From Parascedosporium putredinis (Eukaryota > Ascomycota > Sordariomycetes > Microascales > Microascaceae), in contig CASHTG010000018.1 in NCBI GenBank assembly GCA_949357655.1, positions 1,302,001 to 1,366,000 of the forward strand: a stretch of DNA of 64,000 bases. Reading direction: 5' to 3'. Below are positions 48,083 to 58,683 of this stretch, one piece after another. Position 1 is the stretch's first letter, and every line of letters starts with the position of its first letter. Under the pieces are notes generated by a model. It saw nothing but the letters and a program-made list of their open reading frames with translations, ran no database searches and had not been told where the DNA came from. The translations under genes and the position numbers were made by a program.

Positions 48083-49821
48083 ATGGTGATGGGATTGAGG
48101 ACAATTGTTCCCCTCGCCCTTTACTTGGGCGGGGCGGCCGCTTTCGACCCGGACTTCGCCTGGCACGAGGCGAGGCAGACCGACGGCGACTTGGCTAAGA
48201 TGGCTGGCATCGTGCCTCTTGCGACTGCTGCTCCTGAGCCCGGTCTCCTTCAGAAGAGAGGCACCAACACTTGCGGTTTCATCGACGGAGATGCCAGTAC
48301 GTTATTTCCCTTGTGTGACCGACTCTCTTCACTGTTATGGAAGCCTTGTTTTTTGTCACCCGTCTCATTTTTATTGAATTAATGTGCGCTTTGTATAAGC
48401 ATTTTCCCCCTCTTTTGCCTTACAATTTTTGTTTCTTTTCGCGACCCTCGCTGCATCCCTCCTGTCGAGAGTCCGGTTTGGTGGCTAAAGGGCCGAGAGT
48501 CGAGGTGGCTGGAATGAGCTAACAATAACGTGTAGGGCAGGGAATCACTTGTCGAGCTGATCTCGGCGCTGAGTGTCTTTACGATTCGACAGCGTCTGCG
48601 ATTGGATGCTGCGCGACAACCAGCTGCAGCATCTGGACCGCTTGCTTGCCCTTCACCTCCTCCGACGCTACTTCAACCGTCGATTTGGAGAGGACTCGTT
48701 ATTGGTAAGTGCACATGAGCGCTTCGATGTGTGAGGCGCGCTTGCGACTAACACTGGACTTTTTCCCACCCTCTAGCTCCAACAGCGCCCTGCCCCATTG
48801 CGCTGTCTACAAATTCGAGGACCCCGTATGGACCGGTTACACGATCGCGGTTTGCGACTCCGTGTCCTCCACCTACTCCTTCTTCCCCTCGCCTCTCGGC
48901 GTCACCACCACGAGTTCGCGCGGACGCACGACTACGACTTCCACTACCAGTGAAACTTCGACGAGTTCGAGAACTTCAACCTCGCCTGGCCCGACCACAA
49001 CGACGTCTGAGCCTAGCGGTGGGGGTGCACCCGTCGGCGCCATTGTGGGAGGTGTCATCGGTGGCCTTGGTAAGTTGAAAAACCGCGGGCCCATACCCGC
49101 CTCCAGAATATGACCGGAGTCACCTGCTAATGTATTTTATAGCTGTCTTGGCCCTGTTCGCCGTTGGTCTCTTTTTCATTCTCCGACGACTCAAGCAGAA
49201 GGGCAACAACAACGTCCCGCCTACTGGGCCTCCCATGATGGCCGCCGCCATCCCGCCGCCCGGCCCTCAGGCGCCTCCTCATCAACCCTACACGCCTGAC
49301 CCCATGAAGCCGCAGATGTACGCCGGCGCTCCCTCGTCAGTGCCCTCGATGTACGGCCCCCAACCGGAGGACCCGACGGACAGGCTGGAGGCTTCTACTA
49401 CAACCAACCCCCGGTAGACAACCGAATGAGCATGGCCTCCGCCACCCCGATCTCCCCACCTCGTACGCCCCTCCGTCGCGGGTGGTGCCATCGCTGGCGG
49501 TGCTGTCGGTCTCGGAGCAGGCTACGCCGCTGGTAACATGGTTCACCCCGGCCAAAGCCCTAGCCCCGTCGGCCCGGAATACAACAACTACGCGCAGCCC
49601 CCACCACCCGCAGCCATCTCCCCCGCTTAACCAACCTCAAGGACAGACCTCTCCGGTAATGAACACGTACGCGCCGCCGCCACAGCAGGGCGGTTACCCT
49701 CAGCAGGGTGGCTACCCCCGCTCCCTACCACCAGGGTGGCTATGCGCCAGGTCCCGGGCAGCACGCCCCAGCCGAACTGCCTACGAGCCGACCTGATGGC
49801 GAGCTTCGCGAGTTGGCGTAA
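48083..49821 (+). CDS. Cys-rich, Ser/Thr-rich single-pass surface protein
   Basis: This appears to be a cell-surface protein with mucin-like stalk and one membrane anchor; no named family is certain. Exons are 48083-48296, 48536-48704, 48777-49069 and 49143-49821. The signal peptide is MVMGLRTIVPLALYLGGAAA. The ectodomain has ten cysteines, among them TCRADLGAECLYDS and IGCCATTSCSIWTACL. A Thr/Ser-rich stalk (about TTTTSTTSETSTSSRTSTS) leads into the membrane segment AIVGGVIGGLAVLALFAVGL then FFILRRLKQK. The cytoplasmic tail is Pro/Gln/Gly/Tyr-rich, with PPQQGGYPQQGGYP. The architecture resembles fungal wall-stress sensors, but no WSC domain is evident. Exon 4 needs five insertions (49372-49374, 49454-49457, 49468-49471, 49620-49624, 49715-49719) totalling seven bases, giving 453 aa. 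It has no obvious link to the neighbouring oxidative genes. Confidence 0.78.
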
Positions 49822-50333
49822 ACGAAGGAAGAAAAAGAGAAAATCAGCATATTTTGGTAGCTCTAGATTTGGTGTTTTGAACTTTTTTGGTACTGGAGGG
49901 CTGGGACAAGAAGGGGGACATTTCAATGTGAGGAGAGGGGACATGGAGAATGGCCTTCTCCTCCCCCAGCTCGCACCTTTTTCTCTTCTTTTGGGAGATG
50001 CAGGCAACTTTACGCCTATATTAAGCGGCTTGGCCGCGGACTAGAACGGGCTATGGTGATTTACGACGCTCGGCATCCTGATATCTTAATGAATAATACC
50101 ACTCATTATCGCAAATCCGTTTTGATCTCAGTGACTTGGCAATCTTTAGATACTTGGTGCTTTCACCGAGAAACGGTCTTGTTCGTGGCATACTGCTTGG
50201 AGCATGGTCTTGTATTCTGGATATTATTATTTTATTTTTCTCCTGTCCTCATGGCTTTCATTTGTGTAGCCCCATGGGCGTAACGCAGGAAAGGCACGCC
50301 TCGATAGACATCGTACGAAGCTCGCATCTTGTT
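49822..50333. other. Intergenic region between convergent genes
   Basis: This holds the 3' ends of the surface-protein gene (+) and the reductase gene (-). AT-rich sequence near 50050-50260 fits untranslated regions. No gene was seen. Confidence 0.5.
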
Positions 50334-52614
50334 TCACCACACGTCCTCCTGCATGACTCGTTAACTCTTGGCTCCGAGAGGCGAGGTTTGCAAAGTTTCT
50401 TTTGGGGGCTGGATGCAAGACGTACCTGGTACCTGTTTGCGCCACGCATATGCACGATGCGGCGGTCGGCCTCGCCAGGTGTGATGCTCAGGCACCTGCA
50501 CAGGATCTCGGCGAGGGTGGCCTGGACGCCGTGAGCCATGCGGACGTCGCCGCATACGTAGACGCGGCCGTGCTCGAGGATGTGCGAGACGAGTGCCGCT
50601 TGTTGGCGCAGGACGTCTTGCACGTAGACTTTGCGGCTGGATTGTCGCGAAAAGGCCGTGAGGAGGGTAAACCGGTCTCCGAGGGCCTGCTTATACGCCT
50701 ACAAGACAGCTAAGTTAGTCGTCGACATTTTCGGTTCATGGCGTCCCCTTCAGCTGGCCCCTCGCGCTTCGCCCTTTTTGATCACTCACCTTCCATTCAT
50801 CTTTGTAGAGAAAATCATCGGGGTCTCTCCTGCAGCCAAATACAAGAGTCATATTGCCTACGGGTTTACCCGCCTCGGCTAAGGCGGACCGTTCCTGCAC
50901 AAAGGCCCTGAACGGGGCCACGCCGGTCCCCGGCCCGATCATGAGAATCGGGGAGGCATCGTCTGTGAGTCTAAAGCTTGACTTGCGAACATACACCCAG
51001 GCGGCGGGGCCCGATATCTGGTGCGAGACCAAGGAAGTCAAATTGGCACAATCTGTCTTGCCCTCGCCGAGGAACGGGCTACGTTGAGGAAGTAGCTGGT
51101 GGCCACGCCGCTAAACGTCCGATTTGTGTTGGGAACGGCTACTGATTCGACGACCGTCGTGATGGATAATTTTGCAGGGTCTACGCGAGGTGAGGAGGAG
51201 ATGGAGTAGAACCTGTGCCGCAGCTTTGGGATTCCGTCGACGAGCGTGGCGAAGGGAACGGCGAGAACTGGATCTTCGGGAAACAGGTTCTCGATAAAGC
51301 TCGCTAGGTTGTAGTATTGGTCTTGGGTTGCCTTCGCAAAGACCTGCTTATCCTTGCCTAGAGTTGCGAGGGTGTTTCGCTTACGCTCATCAGAGACGAA
51401 CCCGGCCAACGTACAGACGTGCTGCCGCGATACGGGGCGTTGATCTCAAGGTAGTAGCGGAGCGCGGCGTCGTACGTGGTTGGCGACGGTACGGGTGCCT
51501 GGCTGCCGCTAGCAGGGGAGATCTCGATGACGGTATGGCGCTTCTCGGTGAGGCCAAAGACGCGCAGGAAGCGGTCAACCTCTTGGTCTGCGTTGGGTGG
51601 GATGATGCCCAAATGGTCCCCCGTCTCGTATCGTAGACCGGTGGGGGAGAGATCGAGCTCCATGTGTAGACATGCGCGATCGCCGGTGGAGAGGCTGTAG
51701 GCTTTTGTGAAGGAAGCGAGGACCGGTGTGTATTGGCCCTGAACTCCGTGTTGGCCGTTGTGGCTCTGGCCGCTGAAGTTTGGTAGTTCAGAGACCTTGC
51801 AAGAGGTCTCCGGCGTCGTCTGCTTTTGCACGAGGCCCATCTCTTCCGCTACAGATGGCCACATTTCCTCCTTCCAGGTCAGAAAATCCTCTTCCATGTC
51901 GCCTTTTGCGTCGTCGAGGGCCCCGACCGGACCGAAGCACCGAGCTCCCATCTCACCAAGTGCGTTGTGGACCTTGACCATCACGGCGTTGAAATTTACG
52001 TAGTTTGTGTTCCCGAGGCCCAGGGCGGCGTACCGCATGCTCCGCAAGGGTGCGTCCCCGTCAAAGGGGGCTGCTGCTCGACGGCCATGAAGTCGAAGAA
52101 GCGCTGGGCGTTGTCTGTCGGTTCCCCGTCCCCGTACGAGGCGAGTACAAAAACGGCGAGGGCGTCGGCCGGCCAGGCGTGCAGGCCGTCGTAGTCGTAG
52201 TCGTCGAGATCCGCTACGAGAACAGTGAGTCCATACCGGGACTGCGCCTCCCGCGCGATCTTGGTGGCCATATCCTGGGCGTTGCCGGACTGGGAGCCGA
52301 AGAAGACGACGCAGTTGGCGCTTTGCAGCTGCATTCGGCGCACGATGCACCGGGAGTTGGCGAGGTCTTGCTTTGGGACTCTACACCCGGCATCGTTGTT
52401 TACGAGCCGGCGGAGGCTACAGGAGAGACTATCGCGGTAGAGGTAGGCTATCGTGCCGAGACCGATGGCTGCGAGAAAGAGCGAACCGTATTCTGCAGTG
52501 GTGCTAGACTAGAGTTGAAAAAAGAGATGATGTTAGTGAGGATCTGTTTGAGGCCAGGGGTAGTCGCAGGCTGCTTACTAGGTTTACGGCTTGCAGCATT
52601 CGGCTTGACGCCAT
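50334..52614 (-). CDS. NADPH-cytochrome P450 reductase-like diflavin enzyme
   Basis: The enzyme passes electrons from NADPH through FAD and FMN to P450s at the ER membrane. Exons are 52579-52614 (36 nt), 50790-52508, 50426-50698 and a 15-nt last exon 50334-50348. The membrane anchor YGSLFLAAIGLGTIAYLYR precedes the FMN domain (VVFFGSQSGNAQDMATKIA, LASYGDGEPTDNA, ALGLGNTNYVNFNA). The FAD domain has RHRFYSISSSPRVDP and GVATSYFLN. The NADP domain has MIGPGTGVAPFRAFVQER and VYVCGDVRMAHGV, and the chain ends RYQEDVW with the aromatic stacking residue. Breaks at 52066-52070, 51435-51438 and about 51067 each need one base; the total is 681 aa. The sequence is divergent from housekeeping reductases, so it is probably a second, cluster-dedicated copy (inference from its position between two P450s). 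Confidence 0.88.
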
Positions 52615-53702
52615 TTTTCTAGGTCTTGAGCCAGTTCCATGGACGGTTTGGTGATATCCATGATCACGGCTCTTGGGCTGTTGTCCCTGGGCTGTCGCAA
52701 AGAGAAGCTCGAATGTCGCCACAGGCGTCTTGCAAAAGATCTTGATTTTACATCCAACTGTATTTCTTTTCTCCGATTCCCTAGGTTAAAACTGAAACTA
52801 CACTACACGTTCCTGATCAATGATTTAAATCAAGAAGAGTCCGCACGATTATTTCCGCAAATCATTCACCCATCACATCAACCAGCTCATTCAGGCCGGG
52901 ATCGGTCCATGAGGCCATCTGTGGATCCGGGTCATCACGATAATGGGTAGGTATCAGGGGCTTGCAACGGTTGCTCTGGCATAACCACCCCTCCTCTCAC
53001 ATCCTTCATGCGTGCGAGTAATTTCCTCCGTGCTATGGCCCGCCCCCATACAACATTAATGTTCCAGCGCTGGCTGGCCGGTGGTGGGAAGCGGTAAAGG
53101 AGAAATTCCGGCAATTCTTCGTGCAGAGTAGAGGTAGACCTCGCAAAACGGAAAGTTGGACTTCGGTATAAAGAGGGAGGGTTTCCCGGCTGAAAGGACG
53201 GGCACTCACACACCATCCCCCATCCCCCTAAACCTAGAACAAGGGGTGCCGGTAGAATCGGCGCCTCCCCGGAGTCGGGACCGAGACTCGTCGGGATATG
53301 CCGAGGATCCTCCGATCGAAGATGGCCCGAAGTGGGGAAAGGGAGCGGCCCCTTTTGGCCGAAAATCAACATGAGGGGAAAAGGAGAATGCGGGGACGGT
53401 GCACGGGGCTAGGACCCATCCGGACTTGGGGTGAGCGGCGGCCATTTTCTTCTGGTTGAGGGGTCCGACTGGGAAGGTGGAGGTAGCCCCGGACATGGAC
53501 CAGGCACATAAGAGAGCCGGGGCCGTGGAGGGTTCATTAAGCGAGGACTTTCTTCAAGTTAATGAAACAATCTCTCAAGTAAACATCTTGATTTTTCTCA
53601 TTCTATAGCAAGATCATCCTAGCCCAGTTCACATCGGGTGCCTCTACATACCCAAGACCAAAACCTTTTTAAAAACCCCAGTCCCCAAACCAACTCATCA
53701 GC
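52615..53702. promoter_or_regulatory. Divergent promoter region, reductase/SnoaL-like gene
   Basis: The reductase (-) and the SnoaL-like gene (+) start away from each other across about 1.1 kb, so both promoters lie here. TATAAA-type sequence occurs near 53166 but is far from either start. No gene was recognised. Confidence 0.4.
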
Positions 53703-54164
53703 ATGTCGGACCTCCAGGCTCTCGAGAAGCGTCTCCGCATCCTCGAAGACAAGGACGCCATCACCTCTCTCCTCAACCGCTACTGCAACACGGCCGATGA
53801 CCGAGATTGGGTCTCCTTCGGCCAATGCTTCACCGAAGACGGCGTGATGTGCTTCGAAAACTGGGGAGATGTCGTGGGACAGGAGAAGATCACGGCAGCG
53901 GCGGGCGGCGCCGAGGACCGGTTTGAGGGCTTGCAACACTCCATGACGAACCAGCAGGTGGACGTGGACGGAGACGAAGCCGCTTGCAGGTGCTACTTGT
54001 GGTTTGCGGCAACCATGGATCGCAGCAAGCCCCACGAATACCACGCCTTTGGTGGCCACTACAGGTTCAAATTTAGAAGGACGGCGGAGGGGTGGAGGAT
54101 CTCGCAAATGCAACTTAAGAAGATGTGGGCTCAGAATGAAGATACTGAGGGCGTGTTTAGTTAG
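53703..54164 (+). CDS. SnoaL-like (NTF2-fold) protein
   Basis: The 153-aa single-exon protein has the cone-shaped alpha+beta barrel typical of SnoaL_4/NTF2-like proteins, a fold used by small cyclases, dehydratases, hydrolases and the beta subunits of ring-hydroxylating dioxygenases. Sequence support is ALEKRLRILEDKDAITSLLN then RYCNTADDRDWVSFGQCFTE at the N-terminus, VDGDEAACRCYLWFAATM in the middle and GHYRFKFRRTAEGWRISQMQ at the C-terminus, which is the usual family ending. There is no signal peptide, so it is cytosolic. Members near P450 and dioxygenase genes often act on the oxidised product; that is inference here and the reaction is not determined. No frame break. It is transcribed in the same direction as the transporter 1.3 kb downstream. 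Confidence 0.85.
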   Translation: MSDLQALEKRLRILEDKDAITSLLNRYCNTADDRDWVSFGQCFTEDGVMCFENWGDVVGQEKITAAAGGAEDRFEGLQHSMTNQQVDVDGDEAACRCYLWFAATMDRSKPHEYHAFGGHYRFKFRRTAEGWRISQMQLKKMWAQNEDTEGVFS

Positions 54165-55440
54165 GTAACAAGCATGTTTGATTTGGAGAGAGTAGGGCAA
54201 TGTCTCGTGTGTTTTTCTTTCCTTAGCTGGGCTATAGTGTACTGGGTAGTTACTCTTTTTCGTCCATTCAATCAATATGAAGGTTTTCTGCCATCACTCA
54301 TACCATTGAAACGAAAGAGGCGGCAAAGAGTGAGATGCAATTCCCGGACATGCCAAGTTCACAGATGCGTACGAGGTACTGCGATGGAATAGGACGCGGA
54401 AGTTTCGTGTGCGGATCAAGATCAACGAGTTGAGCTCCTGCACTTGGCTTGGCCAGGGTTGAATTGAGGATCGAGTCGTCGTTCAAGCGGGGGCCCCAGG
54501 GAATCCCTCCCGGACTTGAATCTGGTGGAGAAAGCACTTGGGCACTAGGGAGGTTGGAAAATTGGAGTCTTAGTGCTTGGCTTGAACATTTGTGGTTAGC
54601 ATCACACTCGCCTGGGCCCATATTTTCCCCATGGGGTTGCCCCATCTTTGTTCCCCGGAAAGTTGCTCTGGCGAACTCTGAGGTCAAGCCCAGCACATGA
54701 TAAGCACGTCCTGTCCTTAGCGTCTTGGTATTAGATCCGGAGGATCTTCCAGGGCTGGGGGCGTACGTTACCGAGAAGCGAAGGGCCCCCGGGAAGGGGG
54801 TGGAGGCTCCCGGAGGAACAACAATACCAACATATGCATCCCACCCATCTATACTAGATGTACTACCGGCGAAAGGGAACCTTGGGGCTGTTGGGTAGCT
54901 CCGACAGCACGGTTACGACTACTTCTGAGCAGCAGCCTCGGACGAATTCACATTTGCTTCAAATCATATGGACAAATGATTGGCAAGGGCCTATGAATTC
55001 TGAAGAAGAAGAAGAAGATTAGTTCTTGCAGCAGCTGAAGAGACCAGGTGCTCATCAAGACGCTTGTTGCGGACTAGCCTTGCAGCGATCGAAGAGTGTG
55101 AGTCTTTGGCCGCCTTCCAGATAACCCCGAAGCAGTGTGTATACGGGGCAATTGCTCCAATCTTGTGCATCGACTATTCCTCACCTCGATTTCCTACAAA
55201 TTTAACCCTCGCCGGCCCCCGTCCCCACCGAAAAAGGGCGGATCCACCAGAGCTCAACGCCTCCGTCTCTTGTCTTCATTCACCTTCAACTTTCTGTTGT
55301 TGGCAGGGCACTCTGAACCCCAACAGCGACGGCGTTTCCATAGGCCCATTTTCTTCCTCTTTTTCACTCTTCTTCCTGTCTTCTTACACTGGTTCGCACA
55401 CATCTCAGTAACCTCCCGATCTCAGGAGTCGCCAGTCATC
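54165..55440. other. Intergenic region, transporter promoter
   Basis: A GAA trinucleotide run lies near 55001-55018. The last 150 bp is a C/T-rich leader ending in CATCATGG at the transporter start. An upstream in-frame extension of the transporter was rejected because it has no family resemblance. Confidence 0.45.
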
Positions 55441-57410
55441 ATGGCGCCCACCGACGAGATCCAGCCGGCCCCGGCCGTCATCACCGGTGACTTGGCCCAA
55501 GACCAGGCCGACGAGCTCCGTTCCAAGGCTCTCACGGCCGACAAGTCTACCCTCCCCGACGGGTACTACATGAGTCCGCGTGTCATCGGCACGTTTGTCG
55601 GTCTGGCGTTCAACCTCGCGGCGGCCTATTGGGTCATGCAAGCCGCGGCGGGATGCCTTGTCCAGATCGACCAGGACATCGGCCCCAGCGCCAACATCTA
55701 CATGTTCACCACGGTATGGGTCATTTGCCAGTCCGTCTCCATGCTGCTCTTTGGCCGCAACTCGGACAAGTTTGGCCGCCGCAATCTCGCGCTGTACGCG
55801 CAGGCTCTCGGCATCGTTGGCGGCATTGTCGGTGCCACGGCCAAGGACCCCAACCAGCTCATCGGCGCCGCCGTCATCCTCGGCATCGCGGCTGGCGTGC
55901 CTGGATCATATCCCTTGCTCACGGGCGAGCTGATGACGAATAAGCTCAAGTATCTGGGTACTGTTATCGTCGTGGTCCCAAACATCATCGCTACCGGCTT
56001 CGGCCCTTATTTGGGAATTCGCCTGGCCACCATTGCTCACTGGAGGTGGATCTTTTACATCTACATCATCTTGATGGGTAAGGAAATATCCCTATTCGAG
56101 CTCCTTGTAGCCTAGAATACTTCTAACACATCATATTTGTAGTCATCGGAACCGTGATGTGGTACATCTGGTATCACCCTCCCTCGTACGTGCAACTTCA
56201 TGGCGAAACTTCGTCCCCGTGGAAGCACGTTCGACAGATTGATTGGATCGGTACCTTTCTCCTCACATCTGGCTTGGTTCTTTTCATGTTGGGCATGTCG
56301 TGGGGTGGCCCGTATCCGTGGTCATCACCGCGCGTACTCGGCCTCCTCATCTCCGGAGGTGTGGTTCTCGTCTCGTTCGTCCTGTACGAGTGCTTCTTCA
56401 ACATCAAGTTCCCCATCGTCCCCATGAAGATGTTCCTCGACGTTCGCGGATTCACGTGCGTCGTAGCAATCTCCGCTTTCACCGGATGCATCCAGCAGAG
56501 CATCTTCATCGTCTGGCCATCACAGATTCAGTACATCTTTGGAAGCACCTCTACCGGTGGGTGGGAGCAAACGGCGTGGATGGCCAGCGTTTCGGGCTTT
56601 GGCTCTTGGGCCGGCATCATCATGATTGGGCCTCTTTACCACATTGTCAAACGCCTCCGCCTACAGCTTCTGGTTGGCTCAGTCTTTATGACGGCCTTCC
56701 TGGGCGCCATGGTCTCAATCACGTATACCAACCGCGCGTCCGCGATTGCATTCTGCTTCTTGAGCACATTCCCCATGGGTTGGGGAGAGGTCTTCACTAT
56801 GTTGATGGTGCAATATATCGTCTCTGAGACTGATCTCGGCATTGGCTTTGGTAAGCAAAACACAACCCCCTATCTCCCCTTCGACAAAATGATTGTGGAA
56901 TGTGGCTAACACTAGAAAATTTCTTTTTCCAGCTATCGTTGCTGCCTCGCGACAAGTGCTAAGCGGCATCTTCGCGCCCATCTTCATCGCCCTTTACACC
57001 AACAAACTCCTGGAAAGCTGCAAGATATTGTAGTGCCCGCCGTCCTCGAGGCTGGGCTTCCGCAGTCTTCCCTCTCCCAGCTCCTCACCGCCGCCACCCA
57101 GGCGAGTCAGGCGGCCCTCCAAGCTGTCCCCGGGATGACCGACGAGATTCTCCGAGTGACCAATAACAGCGTTGCAGACGCATACGGGAAGGCATTTTCA
57201 TACGTTTACTACTTTGCCCTGGCCCTTGGAGCGATCTGCATCATCGCCGCGGCTTGTCTTCGAGACTTTGACCAGTATCTTACGGATCATGTCTCGCGCA
57301 TGGTATACCACAAGAAGGACACGAAGACGGATGTTCTCAGGGTCAAGAATGTAGATGGGGATGATGGAGACGGCGAAAAGCCCGTTAGTGAGACGAAGGA
57401 AGTGGCATGA
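55441..57410 (+). CDS. MFS transporter, TRI12-like (DHA family)
   Basis: This is a plasma-membrane proton-antiport transporter of the fungal TRI12 group, known from trichothecene efflux and related to siderophore carriers. Exons are 55441-56077, 56143-56850 and 56933-57410. It has about 14 membrane segments, including FVGLAFNLAAAYWVMQAAAG, MLLFGRNSDKFGRRNLALYA (the conserved loop between segments 2 and 3), IGTFLLTSGLVLFMLGMSWG, MASVSGFGSWAGIIMIGPLY and AFSYVYYFALALGAICIIAA. The cytosolic tail is acidic and Lys-rich. One missing A at 57014-57016 changes a stop at KIL into LLEKLQDIVVPAVLEAGLP, and the exons then total 608 codons (607 aa). In the cluster it would import a substrate or export a product. 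It is convergent with P450 B. Confidence 0.88.
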
Positions 57411-58683
57411 GAGAAAAATAGTTAACATGAGTGTTCACGCGTGTGGCGTGGTTCAGGCAGAGTGGCCATCGCGTACTTGTAGCTTAGCTTAGTTTGGGTA
57501 GGACGGGACAGACACATAGTAATGACAACCCTAGTCACTTTCCTCGATTCTATCGCCGTCGATAAGCCCGACGGACAGTTCTATTCCGATGATACGCTGG
57601 TTGTCAAATGTTGCGCAGACGCATGCAAGCTATCCCCCAAGATGATGGCCAGCCTCGATCGATGGAGGACAGGAAGCATGGGAAGCTGTTCGCAGACCTC
57701 ACAGTCTTGCTCGCCACCTCAAACACCCATGTCGCTAGTTTTAGCCCCCGGCGTTGCATTCACTCACCAGATCGGAGATTGTGGGGCAATCCCGGCAAGA
57801 TTTCGCGCTCTCTCCGGAGTAGCACGGATCGTAGATCTCTGTCGGGGTTAAAATCATAAATCTCGATTCGGATTGCAATGGAGCTGCCACTAGAGGATTC
57901 GGTGGGTGTGCCACAACAATCCGGTGACCCCTTGCATTGACCCTCGGTGGTGGGTTGAGGTAGACAACAAGCAGCTAGAGGTGAGCGCAATATCCAAGCC
58001 TGATGCTACATGTAGGACATGAGTGAGGAATTGATGGATCAACGCATCCACGGATCAATTAATGGGTACATCGTCATACTTAGACCCATGAATGTATAGG
58101 TGTTTTTCGCCTTTACTCCCGTTTGAAGATGGACGGACGCTCTTGACTTTCCACAAAATGGAGGATGCAATAGGGGTATGTCTTACTCAAGTTTCCCTTC
58201 ACATCTAATGGACCTTTCCAACACTGTCTGTCTGTCTTCTGCCCCTAGTCTAGTCAAGGAACTTTTGTGCAGCAAAACTATGAATGTCTTGACCAAGTTC
58301 TCCGCCGGTCCAAAGAGTAGATAGAACAGATTGGCCCCTCTATCCATCGGTGCAACACCTTGTTGAAGCAAAGAACGTCTAAGACCACGAGTTTACACAT
58401 CCAATGATCCTTGATATTCGCCTCCAAATTTAGGTAGTGGATGGACTGGAGAGACATACCCATCGATGACCTTACAATGTATTTTTCTTGATGGAAATCT
58501 GAATCGCTAACTGGAATGACGGTTGGTGGCAGGTTGGCCCCACGCTTAAATTCTTCCTGGAAACGAAACCATCACACCTCAACAATGTCATAAACACGCG
58601 CCCTGCCACATCGAGACACAATAATAGGTATAATGAAGGAGGAAGCGGAGTGAAAATTAAGAATGACCCATCCCCATTGCATA
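57411..58683. other. Intergenic region between convergent genes
   Basis: This holds the 3' ends of the transporter (+) and P450 B (-). Direct and inverted GGATCAA/ATTGATG motifs lie near 58030-58065. No gene was seen. Confidence 0.45.

Noticed and set aside
55135..55440. Upstream extension of the MFS transporter to an earlier Met
   Set aside because: The added residues have no transporter character, and the Met at 55441 has a good context after a C/T-rich leader.
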